A stretch of 64,000 nucleotides of DNA from Heliocidaris tuberculata (lineage: Eukaryota; Echinodermata; Echinoidea; Camarodonta; Echinometridae). The first letter of the stretch is position 1; each line of letters begins with the position of its first letter. Positions 32,705-44,590 of the stretch are shown here, piece after piece. The stretch is taken from contig CM046846.1 in the NCBI GenBank assembly GCA_025618425.1, forward strand, positions 32,481,409 through 32,545,408. Direction: 5' to 3'. Below the pieces are notes generated by a model. It ran no database searches. It was given only the letters and a program-made list of their open reading frames with translations, and was not told where the DNA came from. The position numbers and the translations under genes were made by a program.

Positions 32705-34648
32705 TTGTCCCCGCCGAACGAAGTTCGCGAGGGGACTATGAAACGGGCTCCGTACGTGTGTGCGTGTGTGTGCGTGTCCGTCCGTCCGTCCGTCCGTCCG
32801 TCCGTCCCATAGACAAATTAAATAGTGGTCCGTCCGTCTGTCCGTGTGTGCTCAAATGTTAGAAAAGGCTACTTCTCCGTCATTTCTTGGCCGATTTTGA
32901 TTCCGATTGTTTTATCTGATAGGGCTGGGTGGGGGCTACCAAACTTCTACACAGAATTTTGAAATTCATTAATTATGCAAATTTATGCAAATTTATTCAA
33001 AATCGACGAAAAATGCTGCTTCTCCTCTATTTCACATCGGATTTTGATTCCGATTGTTTTATCTGATAGGGCTGGGTGGGGGCTTCCAAACTTCTACACA
33101 GAATTTTGAAATTCATTAATTATGCAAATTTATGCAAATTTATTCAAAATTGACGAAAAATGCTACTTCTCCTCTATTTCACATCGGAATTTGATTCCGA
33201 TTGTTTTATTTGATAGGGCTGGGTGGGGGCTTCCAAACTTCTACACAGAATTTTGAAATTCATTAATTATGCAAATTTATGCAAATTTATTCAAAATCGA
33301 CGAAAAATGCTACTTCTCCTCTATTTCACATCGGATTTTGATTCCGATTGTTTTATCTGATAGGGCTGGGTGGGGGCTTCCAAACTTCTACACAGAATTT
33401 TGAAATTCATTAATTATGCAAATTTATGCAAACTTATTCAAAATTGACGAAAAATGCTACTTCTCCTCTATTTCACATCGGATTTTGATTCCGATTGTTT
33501 TATTTGATAGGGCTGGGTGGGGGCTTCCAAACTTCTTCACAGAATTTTGAAATTCATTAATTATGCAAATTTATGCCAATTTATTCAAAATTGACGAAAA
33601 ATGCTACTTCTCCTCTATTTCACATCGGATTTTAATTCCGATTGTTTTATCTGATAGGACTGGGTGGGGGCTTCCAAACTTCTACACAGAATTTTGAAAT
33701 TCATTAATTATGCAAATTTATGCAAATTTATTCAAAATTGACGAAAAATGCTACTTCTCCTCTATTTCACATCGGATTTTGATTCCGATTGTTTTATTTG
33801 ATAGGGCTGGGTGGGGGCTTCCAAACTTCTTCACAGAATTTTGAAATTCATTAATTATGCAAATTTATGCCAATTTATTCAAAATTGACGAAAAATGCTA
33901 CTTCTCCTCTATTTCACATTGGATTTTAATTCCGATTGTTTTATCTGATAGGGCTGGGTGGGGGCTTCCAAACTTCTACACAGAATTTTGAAATTCATTA
34001 ATTATGCAAATTTATGCAAATTTATTCAAAATTGACGAAAAATGCTACTTCTCCTCTATTTCACATCGGATTTTGATTCCGATTGTTTTATCTGATAGGG
34101 CAGGGTGGGGGCTTCCAAACTTCTACACAGAATTTTGAAATTCATTAATTATGCAAATTTATGCAAATTTATTCAAAATTGACGAAAAATGCTACTTCTC
34201 CTCTATTTCACATCGGATTTTGATTCCGATTGTTTTATCTGATAGGGCTGGGTGGGGGCTTCCAAACTTCTACACAGAATTTTGAAATTCATTAATTATG
34301 CAAATTTATGCCAATTTATTCAAAATTGACGAAAAATGCTACTTCTCCTCTATTTCACATAGGATTTTGATTCCGATTGTTTTATCTGATAGGGCTGGGT
34401 GGGGGCTTCCAAACTTCTACACAGAATTTTGAAATTCATTATTCATGCAAATTTATGCAAATTTATTCAAAATGGCTGAAGGTTCATAATGTTTTCATGT
34501 TTTATATTTCAGTTGTATACATGCATTGTTGGTATTCTCTTCTTTTGCATGCAGTAACATTATTATTTTATTCACTAAAGTTTTTCACTGAAGTTTTAAG
34601 GTTCAGGCTAGTTAATTTCCACAGATCTGCACTTCCGACGGGGACATT
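32705..34648. mobile_element. TGTCCCCG-ended element carrying a 147-bp tandem array
   Basis: The left end reads ATTGTCCCCGCCGAACG and the right end, inverted, AATGTCCCCGTCGGAAG, so the borders are short inverted repeats. The left part holds GAACGAAGTTCGCGAGGGGAC and a (TCCG)n run (32777-32806). The centre is the tandem array (32857-34473), and 175 bp of unique DNA precede the right end. No transposase is present. Similar internally repetitive elements are common in marine invertebrates, but I cannot name the superfamily. Confidence 0.65.
32857..34473. repeat. Tandem array, 11 units of exactly 147 bp
   Basis: The marker TGACGAAAAATGCTACTTCT recurs at 33004, 33151, 33298, 33445, 33592 and onward to 34327, every step 147 bp. 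A diverged first unit starts at 32857 in the same register. Units vary by substitutions only (for example ATCTGATAG/ATTTGATAG, TTATGCAAAT/TTATGCCAAT) and not by length. Each unit holds GATTCCGATTG, GGGCTGGGTGGGGGC and ATTAATTATGCAAAT. No frame stays open across units. Confidence 0.95.
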
Positions 34649-37118
34649 TATTACGCATTGCGTAATTTACTCATTCACTTGTTGTATGAGCAATTGAATG
34701 TGCATTATGCTAAAATTCTGTACTGTCATCAAGACTGCTGGCCCGGGACTTTTTGATGGAACGTGTTACACTAAAAATGGCAGTGTTCATAAATAATATA
34801 GTCCTATATACAGCTTGAAAATTTTCTTGTCCTATGACCTCATTCTAGAAAATGCAACTTTATTGCCAAAGTAATACGTTTATGAACAATATTTAAACCT
34901 ATTCCAATTTAGGAAAACATTTGATGATGATAAAGAATACAACTGTTGGTATGACAGTTTTTCCTTTGCAAACAAGATTGTTTTCGTGTTCTGCTTAACA
35001 CTCAAGACATCATCTGTAAAATCATCTGTAAAAGAAGAAAGTTTTATTATCCTTTTGAAAGTTGGATTGTTCTATTCGTGTCAGTAGAATCACGTTAAAA
35101 CTGCAATTCTTTTGTATGGCTTCCAAAGTTTTTCATTCAGATGAAGATCAAGAAATGAAAATAAATTTGTTCCCTACAAAATACAATAACAAACTACTTC
35201 AAAGCGTGTTTTGAAATAATGTTTCTAGACTATTGTATAAGATAATTGACAGACTAGATCAATATTTTTTTTTCAAAAGAAAGAATCTAATTAAATAGCA
35301 ATATCTTCAAATGAAAATGATAACCCAGAATCACTCTGAAAATATGAGTAAAGTGAAATTGATACTGACACCCATATTTAGGCATTTTATGACAATTCAA
35401 AGACAAACGAAACTCAAAGCTAAATTGATACGTTAAATATCTCTAGCCCAAAATACAAATTGTCTGCATGTTGAAATTTATGGTAAGGAAATAATTAACC
35501 TTTAAAAATATTTTTATTGTATTAATGAAGCTTTGTACTTTTTAAAAGATATATTGAATACTATTACCATTTATTTCCTTCAATTTAGATACCGTAAAAT
35601 GAATGAATATTTGTTCTTCTGTGCAGTAAAAGCTAACAGATTGCACATCAAATTATAAAACAGTATCTCTCATGGTAAATGACGACTTTTCTAATGTAGA
35701 ATCACCGCAAAAAAGAAAAAAAAATGCTTCAGATACCTCTCGTTCACTAAAGAATTATGGGGCAAAACTATAAATGAAGATAAATGTACATGTAGTAGAA
35801 TATTACTATTGTAAAAGAAGTGTTCTGCATAAACATGCGGTTGTAAATGCATGTAGGACCCTTAAGATTGGTGAAATCAGAGATCCTGTTTTAGGTAATT
35901 TAGGTACAAGATATGGGCACCAATGCCATGTGATACGGTTAACTTACCTCGGCTAAGGGTACGAGTGATTTCAAGTAGTCTTCTGCTGATCAGCTTTCCT
36001 ATACCAAGGTGAAACACAAGGCGGTAATAATCCAAAAGTTCAGATTTGGCGAATGATGTATACTCCGATAGAATGAAAAGTGTAGTTAACGTAGCAAAAA
36101 ATCGAGTGATTATTCCTTTAATTCAGAGTTATAAAAGCACTCCAAGTGATGAAATCACAAGTTAGCCGCAAAGGGGATGGCGAACGAGTTTTTAAAGAAC
36201 GCTCTTCCATTCAAAGGCAATAGATCCAACAACTGAAAGATGGATGACGTTCGAATATATTTTTTGTCTCTCCCTCCCCCTCTCTCTCTCTCTCTTCTAA
36301 TCTTCTATGCAAATCACTTTCCCATTAGCTTAATCAAGTTGAAATGCATTAAAACAAGAAAAAAAGAATCCTCAGTCGTGTACAAGTATAAAATCACACC
36401 CAATGATAATAATAGGTAGTCATGATGAGAAAGCATGTCCAAAAGGTATGTTCCTGTCAAGTCAGCTAGCTATCGGTCTAATAACAGGTCCTCTCTTTGA
36501 GCGCGGTGGTGGCGGGCTGTTTCCGTGGTAATTCCGTATATACAATGCTCATGTCAATAACGCGGGAGACCGACATTTTTGAAAGCCACTCATCTCGCTA
36601 GCTCACACACTACTGCCTATTCCATCCCGAAAGCGCTCCGAGTAGAGAGATGGTATATAAAAGAGATAAGTGAAAGGTGGAAGAGAAATAATGGAGCGAG
36701 AAATTCATAACTCTTCATCAAACAGTTCAGGACAACCTTTGCTCGGCCGTTCCACAGATCGCGGGCGAGAAAACAAAGATCGAATGAATGTTTGAAAGCT
36801 TTTTGCCATCAACCCGTGACAGGCATTCATCGAAGAAGAAAAAAACCCAGTTATCATTCACCACTCATCCACACGGATACTCATTATAACACTCCCTCTC
36901 GTCTGTACCTACCAGTTACAGTAATTAATTGGCACGACTCGGTCCTTATCACGAAATGCACACACTGGACAGGTTCGCATAATGTCCAAAGTGACCACGT
37001 ATACATGGTATAGGAACAAGTCATGAAAATGGACAGAACAGGGAAGTTAATAGGCAGAATGTATTCAGAATATCAAAATAATAATAATAATCTTAACTTT
37101 CTTCTGTCCATGAATTTT
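34649..37118. other. Intergenic DNA; one GC-richer patch
   Basis: AT-rich unique DNA to about 36170. The part 36440-36620 is more complex and GC-richer (CTTTGAGCGCGGTGGTGG) and may be regulatory. A (CT)n lies near 36275. An open frame at 36792-37013 has no known similarity. Confidence 0.45.
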
Positions 37119-37400
37119 GACTTTGAAACCATGCTGCAAAAAACAGTTCACTCTTAGATGCGTTCTTCAGCAAACAAGGCCATTTTAGACCATGGTTCTG
37201 TACATTTCTTTTATTTTAATGTGACTTTGAAACCATACTGCATAGATCATTTTAGATGCGTTCTTCATTAGAACAAGGCGATTTATAATGTTTTTTTTTT
37301 AATATCGTTTTTTAAATACAATTTTGTAATGCTAGTCTGTACATTTTTTATTTTGTGACTTTGAAATCAAGCTACACAATTCATTTTAAAATGCCTAATC
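37119..37400. repeat. Diverged tandem units starting GACTTTGAAA
   Basis: Three blocks near 37119, 37224 and 37359 share GACTTTGAAACCATGCTGCA-like starts and ATGCGTTCTTCA and CTGTACATTT words. Spacing varies because of T-run expansion. Confidence 0.6.
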
Positions 37401-37570
37401 CAACACAACAGGCCATTTGTAATTTATCATTTTTTTTCAATCAGGCTTTTTGTTGGCAGTCGTATTCATTGGAAAGTTGTGTACGAGATCGGGACTCTTT
37501 CTCTGCAAACAACTTACCAATTAAACCTCATCTATCAAAATCGTTTGACGGATATTATTTATTTGTAATC

Positions 37571-37790
37571 TTGAAGAGGAGGTTGGGTTTCGGTAACAGT
37601 GAAAGATAATCTTTGAGCTCACTCATTCTTTTTATTTTACTTTGTCAGATGATCATTGAAAAATGTCCCCTAAAAAGGATTTCTCTTCAAATGCCCTCAT
37701 TTTCAAAATGCAGTGAGAAAGAGCTGAAAATTTTGGACCAAATATTCATGACGCATGAATATTTGGTCCCTTTATCTTTAATAGCATTTA
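37571..37790. mobile_element. GAAGGTTGAGTTCTGG element, left part only
   Basis: GAGGAGGTTGGGTTTCGG, GAGCTCACTCATTCTTTT and AATGCCCTCATTTTCAAAATG match the left half of the family at 17757. The right half is missing. Confidence 0.6.
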
Positions 37791-38020
37791 TAATAACTTT
37801 AATTCTATAACAGTTTTTCTTCCACCATTACAATGAAACCTAGAATACCCGTAAAGATGCATGTATGTAGTTCAGACATGATTAATAGCCTACATGACAT
37901 AGGGGGAATCATACCAATTATTTTACAACATGCTCCTGTCTGTATTCCCACCGGGGTAATCATCTTTAAATGACAAACCATCATTGTCCATGTCATAACT
38001 AATATATATCTAGGTGATTA

Positions 38021-38023
<3 letters not shown>

Positions 38024-38068
<45 letters not shown>
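38024..38068. repeat. (TA)n microsatellite
   Basis: About 22 TA dinucleotides. Confidence 0.96.
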
Positions 38069-38070
<2 letters not shown>

Positions 38071-38094
38071 TTACATTGTCGTTTAAAACACAAT

Positions 38095-38354
38095 GGCCGG
38101 AATTCACAGAGGTGGTTTCAATTCAGACCACGGTTTATGTAAATTAATTTAATTAAACAATGGTCTGAATTTACATAAACCATCGTCTGAACCATGGCAA
38201 CAAGCATGAATTTAGCTCTTTTGCCAACCACGCGCGACGGGCGCGCGTTCATTATTGGATCTTTTTAAGTGTATGCTCTAAATCAAGCGTATTTATACCA
38301 CGAAATCTGCATAAACCATGGTCTGAATTGAAACCACCTTTGTGAATTCCGGCC
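38095..38354. mobile_element. GGCCGGAATTCAC terminal-inverted-repeat MITE
   Basis: The 260-bp element has inverted ends of about 45 bp starting GGCCGGAATTCACA and including GGTGGTTTCAATTCAGACCA, with four or five mismatches. AAT occurs on both sides (38092-38094, 38355-38357), a possible 3-bp duplication of the kind made by PIF/Harbinger elements, whose ends start GG. The core has two further partial copies of CATAAACCATGGTCTGAA. No ORF. Confidence 0.8.
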
Positions 38355-38810
38355 AATATAGCTAAGCGAAGGGGTGATCATGCCCATTGAACTGCAAGTA
38401 TATTTTACAATGTCTCTAAAATATATGGAGCGGGTTTATTACAATGTTTTTGTTGTTATATTTACCCAATGTGTAGTATTTTTTTTAAATTGTGCTCGTA
38501 CTTTATGAAACTATTGTAGATAGTGATTTAGAAACCAATGAATCGAATAACACAATATCATTGAGGCGTACCAGACACAAGCTCTAGCTTTACCTTGCTT
38601 TATGGAATATTATCCCTTCTTCCCTGAAATATATCACCATTTAAAAAAAAATCATAATACTTACAATTCTCTGTAGGTATTTGTTGCTTTGTTAAATGTG
38701 AAAACAATTGACTGGAAGTAAATAAGCAGTACTTTGAACTGAATTAACATTTAACTGAATTAACTGAGTTAACATTTTACATTATTCAGTTCTATTTGGA
38801 GTTTCTATGT
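38355..38810. other. Intergenic DNA, nothing recognised
   Basis: AT-rich unique sequence. A near-direct repeat AACTGAATTAACATTT occurs near 38740. Confidence 0.5.
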
Positions 38811-39085
38811 GGAGGTGTCGTGGTATAGTGGTTCATTCACTTGACTCTCAATCCAAGGGTTGAGGGTTCGAATCTCAGCCCGGCATTAGCGTCTTTTGGC
38901 AAAACATTAATCCACATTTGCCATTCTCCATCCAGGTGTTAAATGGGTACCTGGCAGGATTTATCCTTAAATGCACTGTGCGCTGATTACGGCTGCCGGC
39001 GCTAAAGCCAGGGTAATAATATCCAAACCCTTTGGAAGCGCATAGGGACGTTATATCATAATGTGATTATTAATATTATTATTAC
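38811..39085 (+). mobile_element. tRNA-derived SINE, best-preserved copy
   Basis: The head has an A-box GTGGTATAGTGGTTC, a loop CTCTCAA (anticodon CTC, Glu-like) and a B-box GGGTTCGAATC, the split RNA polymerase III promoter. The body includes CATTTGCCATTCTCCATCC and GTTAAATGGGTACCTGG. The tail GCGCATAGGGACGTTATATC and (ATT)n resembles the L2-like LINE tail at 3206-3330, as expected of a SINE mobilised by such a LINE. Confidence 0.85.
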
Positions 39086-39479
39086 GTCTGTTCCTTTTAA
39101 AATCGTTAAATCCATAACATTAATGCATATCAATCTAAACTCAAACTTAAGTTCGAAAATTCCCGTTTTCAAGTGTTATCCTAATCCAGAACTGTATGTT
39201 GAAAATTATAGTATTTTGTGGATGGGCATATATAAAATGACAGGGTACTCCCATAATACTGACCTATTCGCTATAGCACGCCGGGGAATGTACCACTTAG
39301 AACATTAAATGATAATAATAGTGGGTTGTTGTGTAAATCACATGTCTGTCACGCATGACACTTGTGGCGCTCCATTATCATTACCTGATGACATTGGCTT
39401 CAGCATGGTTGCCCAGTCGAGCATTAAATTAATAACATGTACTTCCTGCCTGGTAAACATTTACTACCATGGGCGGCGA
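39086..39479. other. Intergenic DNA, nothing recognised
   Basis: Unique AT-rich DNA; open frames at 39063-39542 show no family features. Confidence 0.45.
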
Positions 39480-39722
39480 TCCAGGGGACCCCACCCCCAA
39501 GGAAATTCTAAAGACTGTACAGCAACAAATGGTAGAGGCTAGTCGCGTCACCCCCACCAAGACAAGAAATCGCCGCGCATGTTTACTACACCTGGGTCGA
39601 GAGGCGCAAATGTAGATGAATGTTTTGTCAAATTACAGTATTGCCATGCCGGGACTCGAACGACCATCGTATCACTGGTCAAGTGTAAAAACCACTCAAC
39701 TATGGATCCGGGACTCTTTTTT
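39480..39722 (-). mobile_element. tRNA-derived SINE, minus strand
   Basis: On the minus strand the head reads GGATCCATAGTTGAGTGG, then a B-box GGTCGTTCGAGTCCCGG. The body has TTTGCGCCTCTCGACCCAGG, akin to the CCATTCTCCATCCAGG body of the SINE at 38811. The 3' tail is not preserved. Confidence 0.65.
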
Positions 39723-41119
39723 TCCCCCGAAGGATTACACAATCATTTTCAGTTGTCTTTGCGGTCTAAAATTGCTACCGGCGTCACAATGATAGGGTCA
39801 CAATTAAACTTTTATTATTATATACTTTTTTTAAATTTTTTTATTTTAATTTTTTTATTTTATTTATTTATTATTTTTTTAAATTTATTTTATTTTATTT
39901 TTTTTTTTGGTGGGGATTAATGTGTTTTTTGTTAGTTGCTTGTTTTTTGCGGGTTACTTGTTTGTGTGGAATGCACAAGACTCAGAGCGGAGTAGGCCTA
40001 ATGGCAATAAACCTCCTACACACGCCTCCACACGAGTATGGATTGCTCAAACAGAACACCTATAGGAAAAACACTATCCACATGTTACTGGCGGTTCTAA
40101 GAAAGTTACCCCAGAGTTAGTTCCCTGGTTGCTCTAAGGCTTGGCTGATCAAACAACAAAGGATATTCTAAACAGGATTTCAGGGAAGAAAACACTCCTG
40201 GGAAACAGACAGGTGTACGTATATCAAAGTTGATTCCCCGCATGGGGACCGAACATCATTCATCATTCAAGAAAATTGGGTGTTGTTCCACCTCGAGAAA
40301 ACGTAATACATGACTGTATACAAGGTTATTAGATAAGAAATCTTTCGACCAGCGTCCAAGTGCTAATCTACTTTCATTTTCATTGAAAGGAAGGTTAATT
40401 CAAACGCTGAAAAACATTTTACAACTATGGCGCCACCAATTCACTGACAGATGTGTGCCACTCGGCCCCACTCGGCACATATCCCCAATTTTCAAACCCT
40501 GGACCCGGTATTGACGGTAAATAAAATGTTTATTTCTTTGACTCAGTGCCATGCTTATGTAGACAGGTGAGACATTTCTTCATAATTGCCGTAATTATGG
40601 CTGTATTGTTACGTGTGTCTGTATTTTTCTTTGCATTATTTAGTAGACTTATTATGATTTCACTTCAAAAAATAGTTGTTAAACAAGACAGTATGAAAAG
40701 GAAATTTAGATGATTATCGATTTGCACTTTCAGTGATGCTTCCAGTGCAGGACGGGGCCCCCATTTTCAGACGTTTATGTTTATAACCAGATCTTGAAAA
40801 TTTTACAAAATAGATGTGAAAGCATTTTAAGATTTTCTGATTCAGAAAAATTTATCGGGAGTAAATGTCTAATCGCCTCTCTTGAAGAGATTTAGCAATG
40901 ATAGTGAGTTTGAATTAATAAACTTGAGTTTACAGACATTGATACTCTTGTCGTCGTATTCATGCCCACATAAGTTTTTTTGTGCGCCATTTTATGCACT
41001 CCTTTGGTATTGTTACGTAGGCTTACCATTTTATTATCGTCGGAGTTATGCAAATTATCAACATGAGTATCGGTAAAGATGAAAATCAATAAATGCGCTT
41101 TTTTCATAATTTTATTCCC
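39723..41119. other. Intergenic DNA with an A/T-rich tract
   Basis: It includes a low-complexity TTTTA/ATTTT tract (39810-39915). Remaining DNA is unique, without coding or RNA genes that I can support. Confidence 0.5.
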
Positions 41120-41600
41120 ATCTGGAAGAATATCATAGTTATAATGTTAAGTAACCGTGTTTGCTCTTAAAATGCTCTCTTGTCTCAAATATGACTAGAA
41201 ATTAAAAAAAAAAAAAACTCTGGGCGAATTTTTACGTCGGTCTAGTGAAAACCCTCAGCAATGCTGACATAAAGCTCCAGAGACCGACATATCGGTCTTG
41301 TGGGCTGTCGGTCTCGTGGGCCGTCGCTCTGTCAACCTGTGTCAACTTTCCCCGAGGGTTCTCTAGCCCGACATTGTCGGTCTAGTGGGCCGTCAGTCTC
41401 CTTGGCTACAGCTAAATTTTTATGCAACATGTCTGCGTAGTGCAAATCTGCTTTCCTTGCTTTTCAGAGTTTGTTATTATCAGTAACATTGAGTCAATTT
41501 GATCATTCTAAAGCTTCAAAATATACAATAACCGTGATAATTCTTATTTACTGTTTCTAGACAGTTTCTTTCACAATGAAATCGCATGATCAGAACTCAA
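41120..41600. mobile_element. GAAGGTTGAGTTCTGG element interrupted by a GACCGACA repeat
   Basis: Family words GGAAGAATATCATAGT (left) and AGTTTCTTTCACAATGAAAT with CAGAACTCAACC (right) frame a foreign block at 41226-41402 rich in GGTCTAGTGGGC and GACCGACAT words, the relative of 19405-19512. The left terminus is missing. Confidence 0.6.
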
Positions 41601-41645
41601 CCAATCAGATTTTTCTGGATCAATGCGGTTACATGTCGTCTTTTT

Positions 41646-42190
41646 TTCCGAAGGTTCATGATTCCGAAAGTTTGTTATTCCTAAGGTTCGTTATTCCGAA
41701 GGTTTGTATTCCCCCCCCAAAAAAAAAAAAAAATAATAATATTGATAATTTTGATAATTTTGATAATTTTGATAATTTTGATAATTTTGATAATTTTGAT
41801 AATTTTGATAATTTTGTTCAGTCTGATCCACATAAAATCTTGGAAATTTGATTTATAGGGTTTATAATTCCTAAGGTTCATAATTCCAAACATGAAATAG
41901 AACCCTGTATCATTTTCGGATTGCGAACCTTCGGAACCCTATTTAATTTTCGGAATTGAATTGAATTGAATTGAACTGAATTTATTTATTGTCATGCACA
42001 ATGAACTTTCGGATAAACGAAACTTAAGCATAAGGATAAACGGAACTTAAGCATAAGGCATTAATTGTTCAAAATTATGAACCTTATTCCATTTTTGGAA
42101 TAATGAACCCCTTGGTCATGTTGGTATTTTGTTTAGGAATGAAGAACCTTCGGAATTATGAACGTTCGTAAAGAACGAACCTTTGGAAAA
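41646..42190. mobile_element. TTCCGAAGGTTC inverted-repeat composite
   Basis: The left side has four tandem variants of TTCCGAAGGTTCRTNATTCC. The right side has the inverted form (GAACCTTCGGAATTATGAAC). Between them lie a 9-bp microsatellite (41744-41815) and a LINE-tail-like block at 41955-42000 (GAATT repeats, then TTTATTTATTGTCATGC). The structure is that of an inverted-repeat element with later insertions. Borders are approximate. Confidence 0.6.
41744..41815. repeat. Eight perfect copies of GATAATTTT
   Basis: The nonamer GATAATTTT repeats head to tail eight times. Because nine is a multiple of three it stays open, giving Asp-Asn-Phe repeats on the plus strand and Ile-Ile-Lys on the minus strand. 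Confidence 0.97.
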
Positions 42191-42769
42191 CAAGTACCTC
42201 TCATTGGTAATCGTTGGTCAAATATGGCATTAAAAAATTACATTTAAGTAAATCAATTAAAACAAGGTAAATCATTGTGTGTCGTAATTCGAAGAAAAAT
42301 TATCAAAAAGAATGTAGGCCTACACGTTAAATATCCCCTTTTTAATTAGTTAGTGGGAGAATAGTTGTTTGCATGATGACTGGCAACAAATTTTTTATGA
42401 TTATTTGATTGAAAAATTGTAGCAGTGTATCATTCTAAATGGCCTGAAGAATAATTAGGCTATATGCATTTATCATGCAATAAAATACATTGAAATGTAT
42501 TTCCAAAAGGGCGTAATGAGCTAGGTTGTTCTAAATAGTATTCTTTACATACCTCACTGGTGAAGTGAACTGTGTGAAAGTATAAAGCCTTTATGACTAA
42601 GAAATCAGACTAATTGGTAGAGCCACCGGAAATGAAATAGCTTCACAATTTTGATTGGTGCGTGCTTATCTGGTGCACCAGAAAACATCTAGTGACATAA
42701 TACTCAAATATTTTTTAAACATTGAATCAAATGTGCATACGTAATGGACCATTGTCATAACACATACAA
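42191..42769. other. Intergenic DNA, nothing recognised
   Basis: AT-rich unique sequence without features. Confidence 0.5.
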
Positions 42770-42925
42770 AGACCCCCCCAAAAAAAAAAAAACAACAACA
42801 ACAACAACAACAACAAAAACAACAACAAACAAAAAACAAAAACAAAACAAAACAAAATATAACAAAACAACCACAAACAACAACAAACAAATAAATAAAT
42901 AAACAAACAAATAAGCAAACAAAGA
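42770..42925. repeat. A-rich low complexity, (CAA)n-like
   Basis: An A run is followed by CAA, CAAAA and AAATAA words. Minus-strand Val/Phe/Cys-rich open frames are its products. Confidence 0.92.
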
Positions 42926-44590
42926 CAACAACTCCAAATTACGTGAAGAATCCATGACGGCAATTTATTAAAATGACAGGCCTCCTGAATCTTAATATCG
43001 AATACAATCCGAGCTTATGTCTAGAGATATGCTTTTTTGTTTAAATCAACAGAAATGCGACGTCGGTATAAAGAAAACACCGATAAATATGAACTAGAAT
43101 AAATACTTATGTAGCTTCATGGGGAAAATGATTTTTTTTTTCAAGAACATAAAACACATACCAACATCGATGGACGCCGAAACCGCAAACGAGCTATATG
43201 TATTGATTATACAACAGTCACAATTATATATCTCGCCTTGGTTTTATTCTGTCGTTCTTCGATCATCCTGAGTATTCCTTTCTTAGAACTGCTCTGGATG
43301 GATGCAGAATGAGAGAGAATAAAACCAAGCCGAGTATTTCCTTTTCGAAAAGCAAGCAACGCTCACCTCCTATACACCCTGCGAGTCAAGCAGCAAGCCG
43401 CAGCCTCTGAGATCTTTTCATAACATACTTGTGGGAAATATGATAGTTTGTTAAAACAATACTAGACTGAAAGATGCCTGTATGCGGTGCTATTTCAGGA
43501 TATTTAACCTTATACATCTCCTCAGGCAACCTTCAGTGAATGCTAATGCCTAGCGTAAAATATTCCACTTTCTTGTCGTTGCAGAAAATTATCTACGAAA
43601 TTCTAGGACAGCAATCATTTTGATGGAAACCATAAGGTTTACTTTTATTTTTGGACAGACCAAAAATATAATAAAACCACAATGATCTGCAGTAGATATG
43701 AAATTCCAATGCACATTTTTTTTCTTATGACAAGGAATAATTATTAGATATTACACGTGTATATGCTTGCGAGAAGTCTGGTGCGTTTGGAAAAATGAAT
43801 CAAAAGACAAATATAAAGAAACATTCGCATTGTTCTAACCAGGGATTCCACACGCATATGCTCTTGACATTGCACACGGGGGCTGCTCCAGACGAGCCAA
43901 AAAGTGTAATCAGGTCTTGTTGTGTGTGTTAATATTTAACATACACACAAATCTCTGACAAGCAAAATTAAAGAAAAAAATGTCAGGAAAAAACATCCGA
44001 ACTCCATGACCCAGGACTAGACTATTTTGAATATGGATATCTTATCATATTTGACGACAAGTTAACCCCAAATCCAGGAGGGATTTTTTTTTTTAATCCT
44101 TTTTTTTTTTTTTTTTTTTTTTGCTTTTGCGATTTGCGGACTAAAATTCAAAATTTTGAGAGGATTGTGAATGGTTTGGAAGTTGTGTGATTGCACATCT
44201 ATGACCCTGTATGTCTATGTGACAGATATATAAAACCTACGAATAATTTCGAAGTGTAAAGTCAATGAACTCGTTACTCAGGCCTGTGTATGTTGACATT
44301 TTCATGTCTCTTAACGATCGATCGCGGTATCTTTTAATGATAGTCTGGAGATGATCAAGGCTTTAAATGACGATCTCTTATCAGCTGTAGTATAGTGTGC
44401 GAACACAGGCTGTTATTCCAGGCTACAAAACAAGCAAAAACTCACAATGAATTCAAAGATTTTTACTTTATGATTGCTGTCATTCATCAAACAAGATCAT
44501 TATCCCCAAAAAAGTATGATTAATGAAGGTAAAAGTTTTTTTAAAGCAAATGCTAGGGGAAGATATGATTAACTATTTCTATTCTCTTTT
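42926..44590. other. Intergenic DNA with a small inverted pair
   Basis: An inverted pair CTTGGTTTTATTCT (43237-43250) / AGAATAAAACCAAG (about 43317-43330) encloses about 66 bp and could be a small hairpin or MITE. A poly(T) run lies near 44100. No gene is seen. Confidence 0.45.

Noticed and set aside
32857..34473. CRISPR-like regular array
   Set aside because: Units are whole 147-bp tandem copies with no distinct spacers, in an animal genome; no cas genes.
42666..42963. Minus-strand Val/Phe/Cys-rich, membrane-like ORFs
   Set aside because: Hydrophobic look comes from CAA-rich low-complexity DNA read in reverse.
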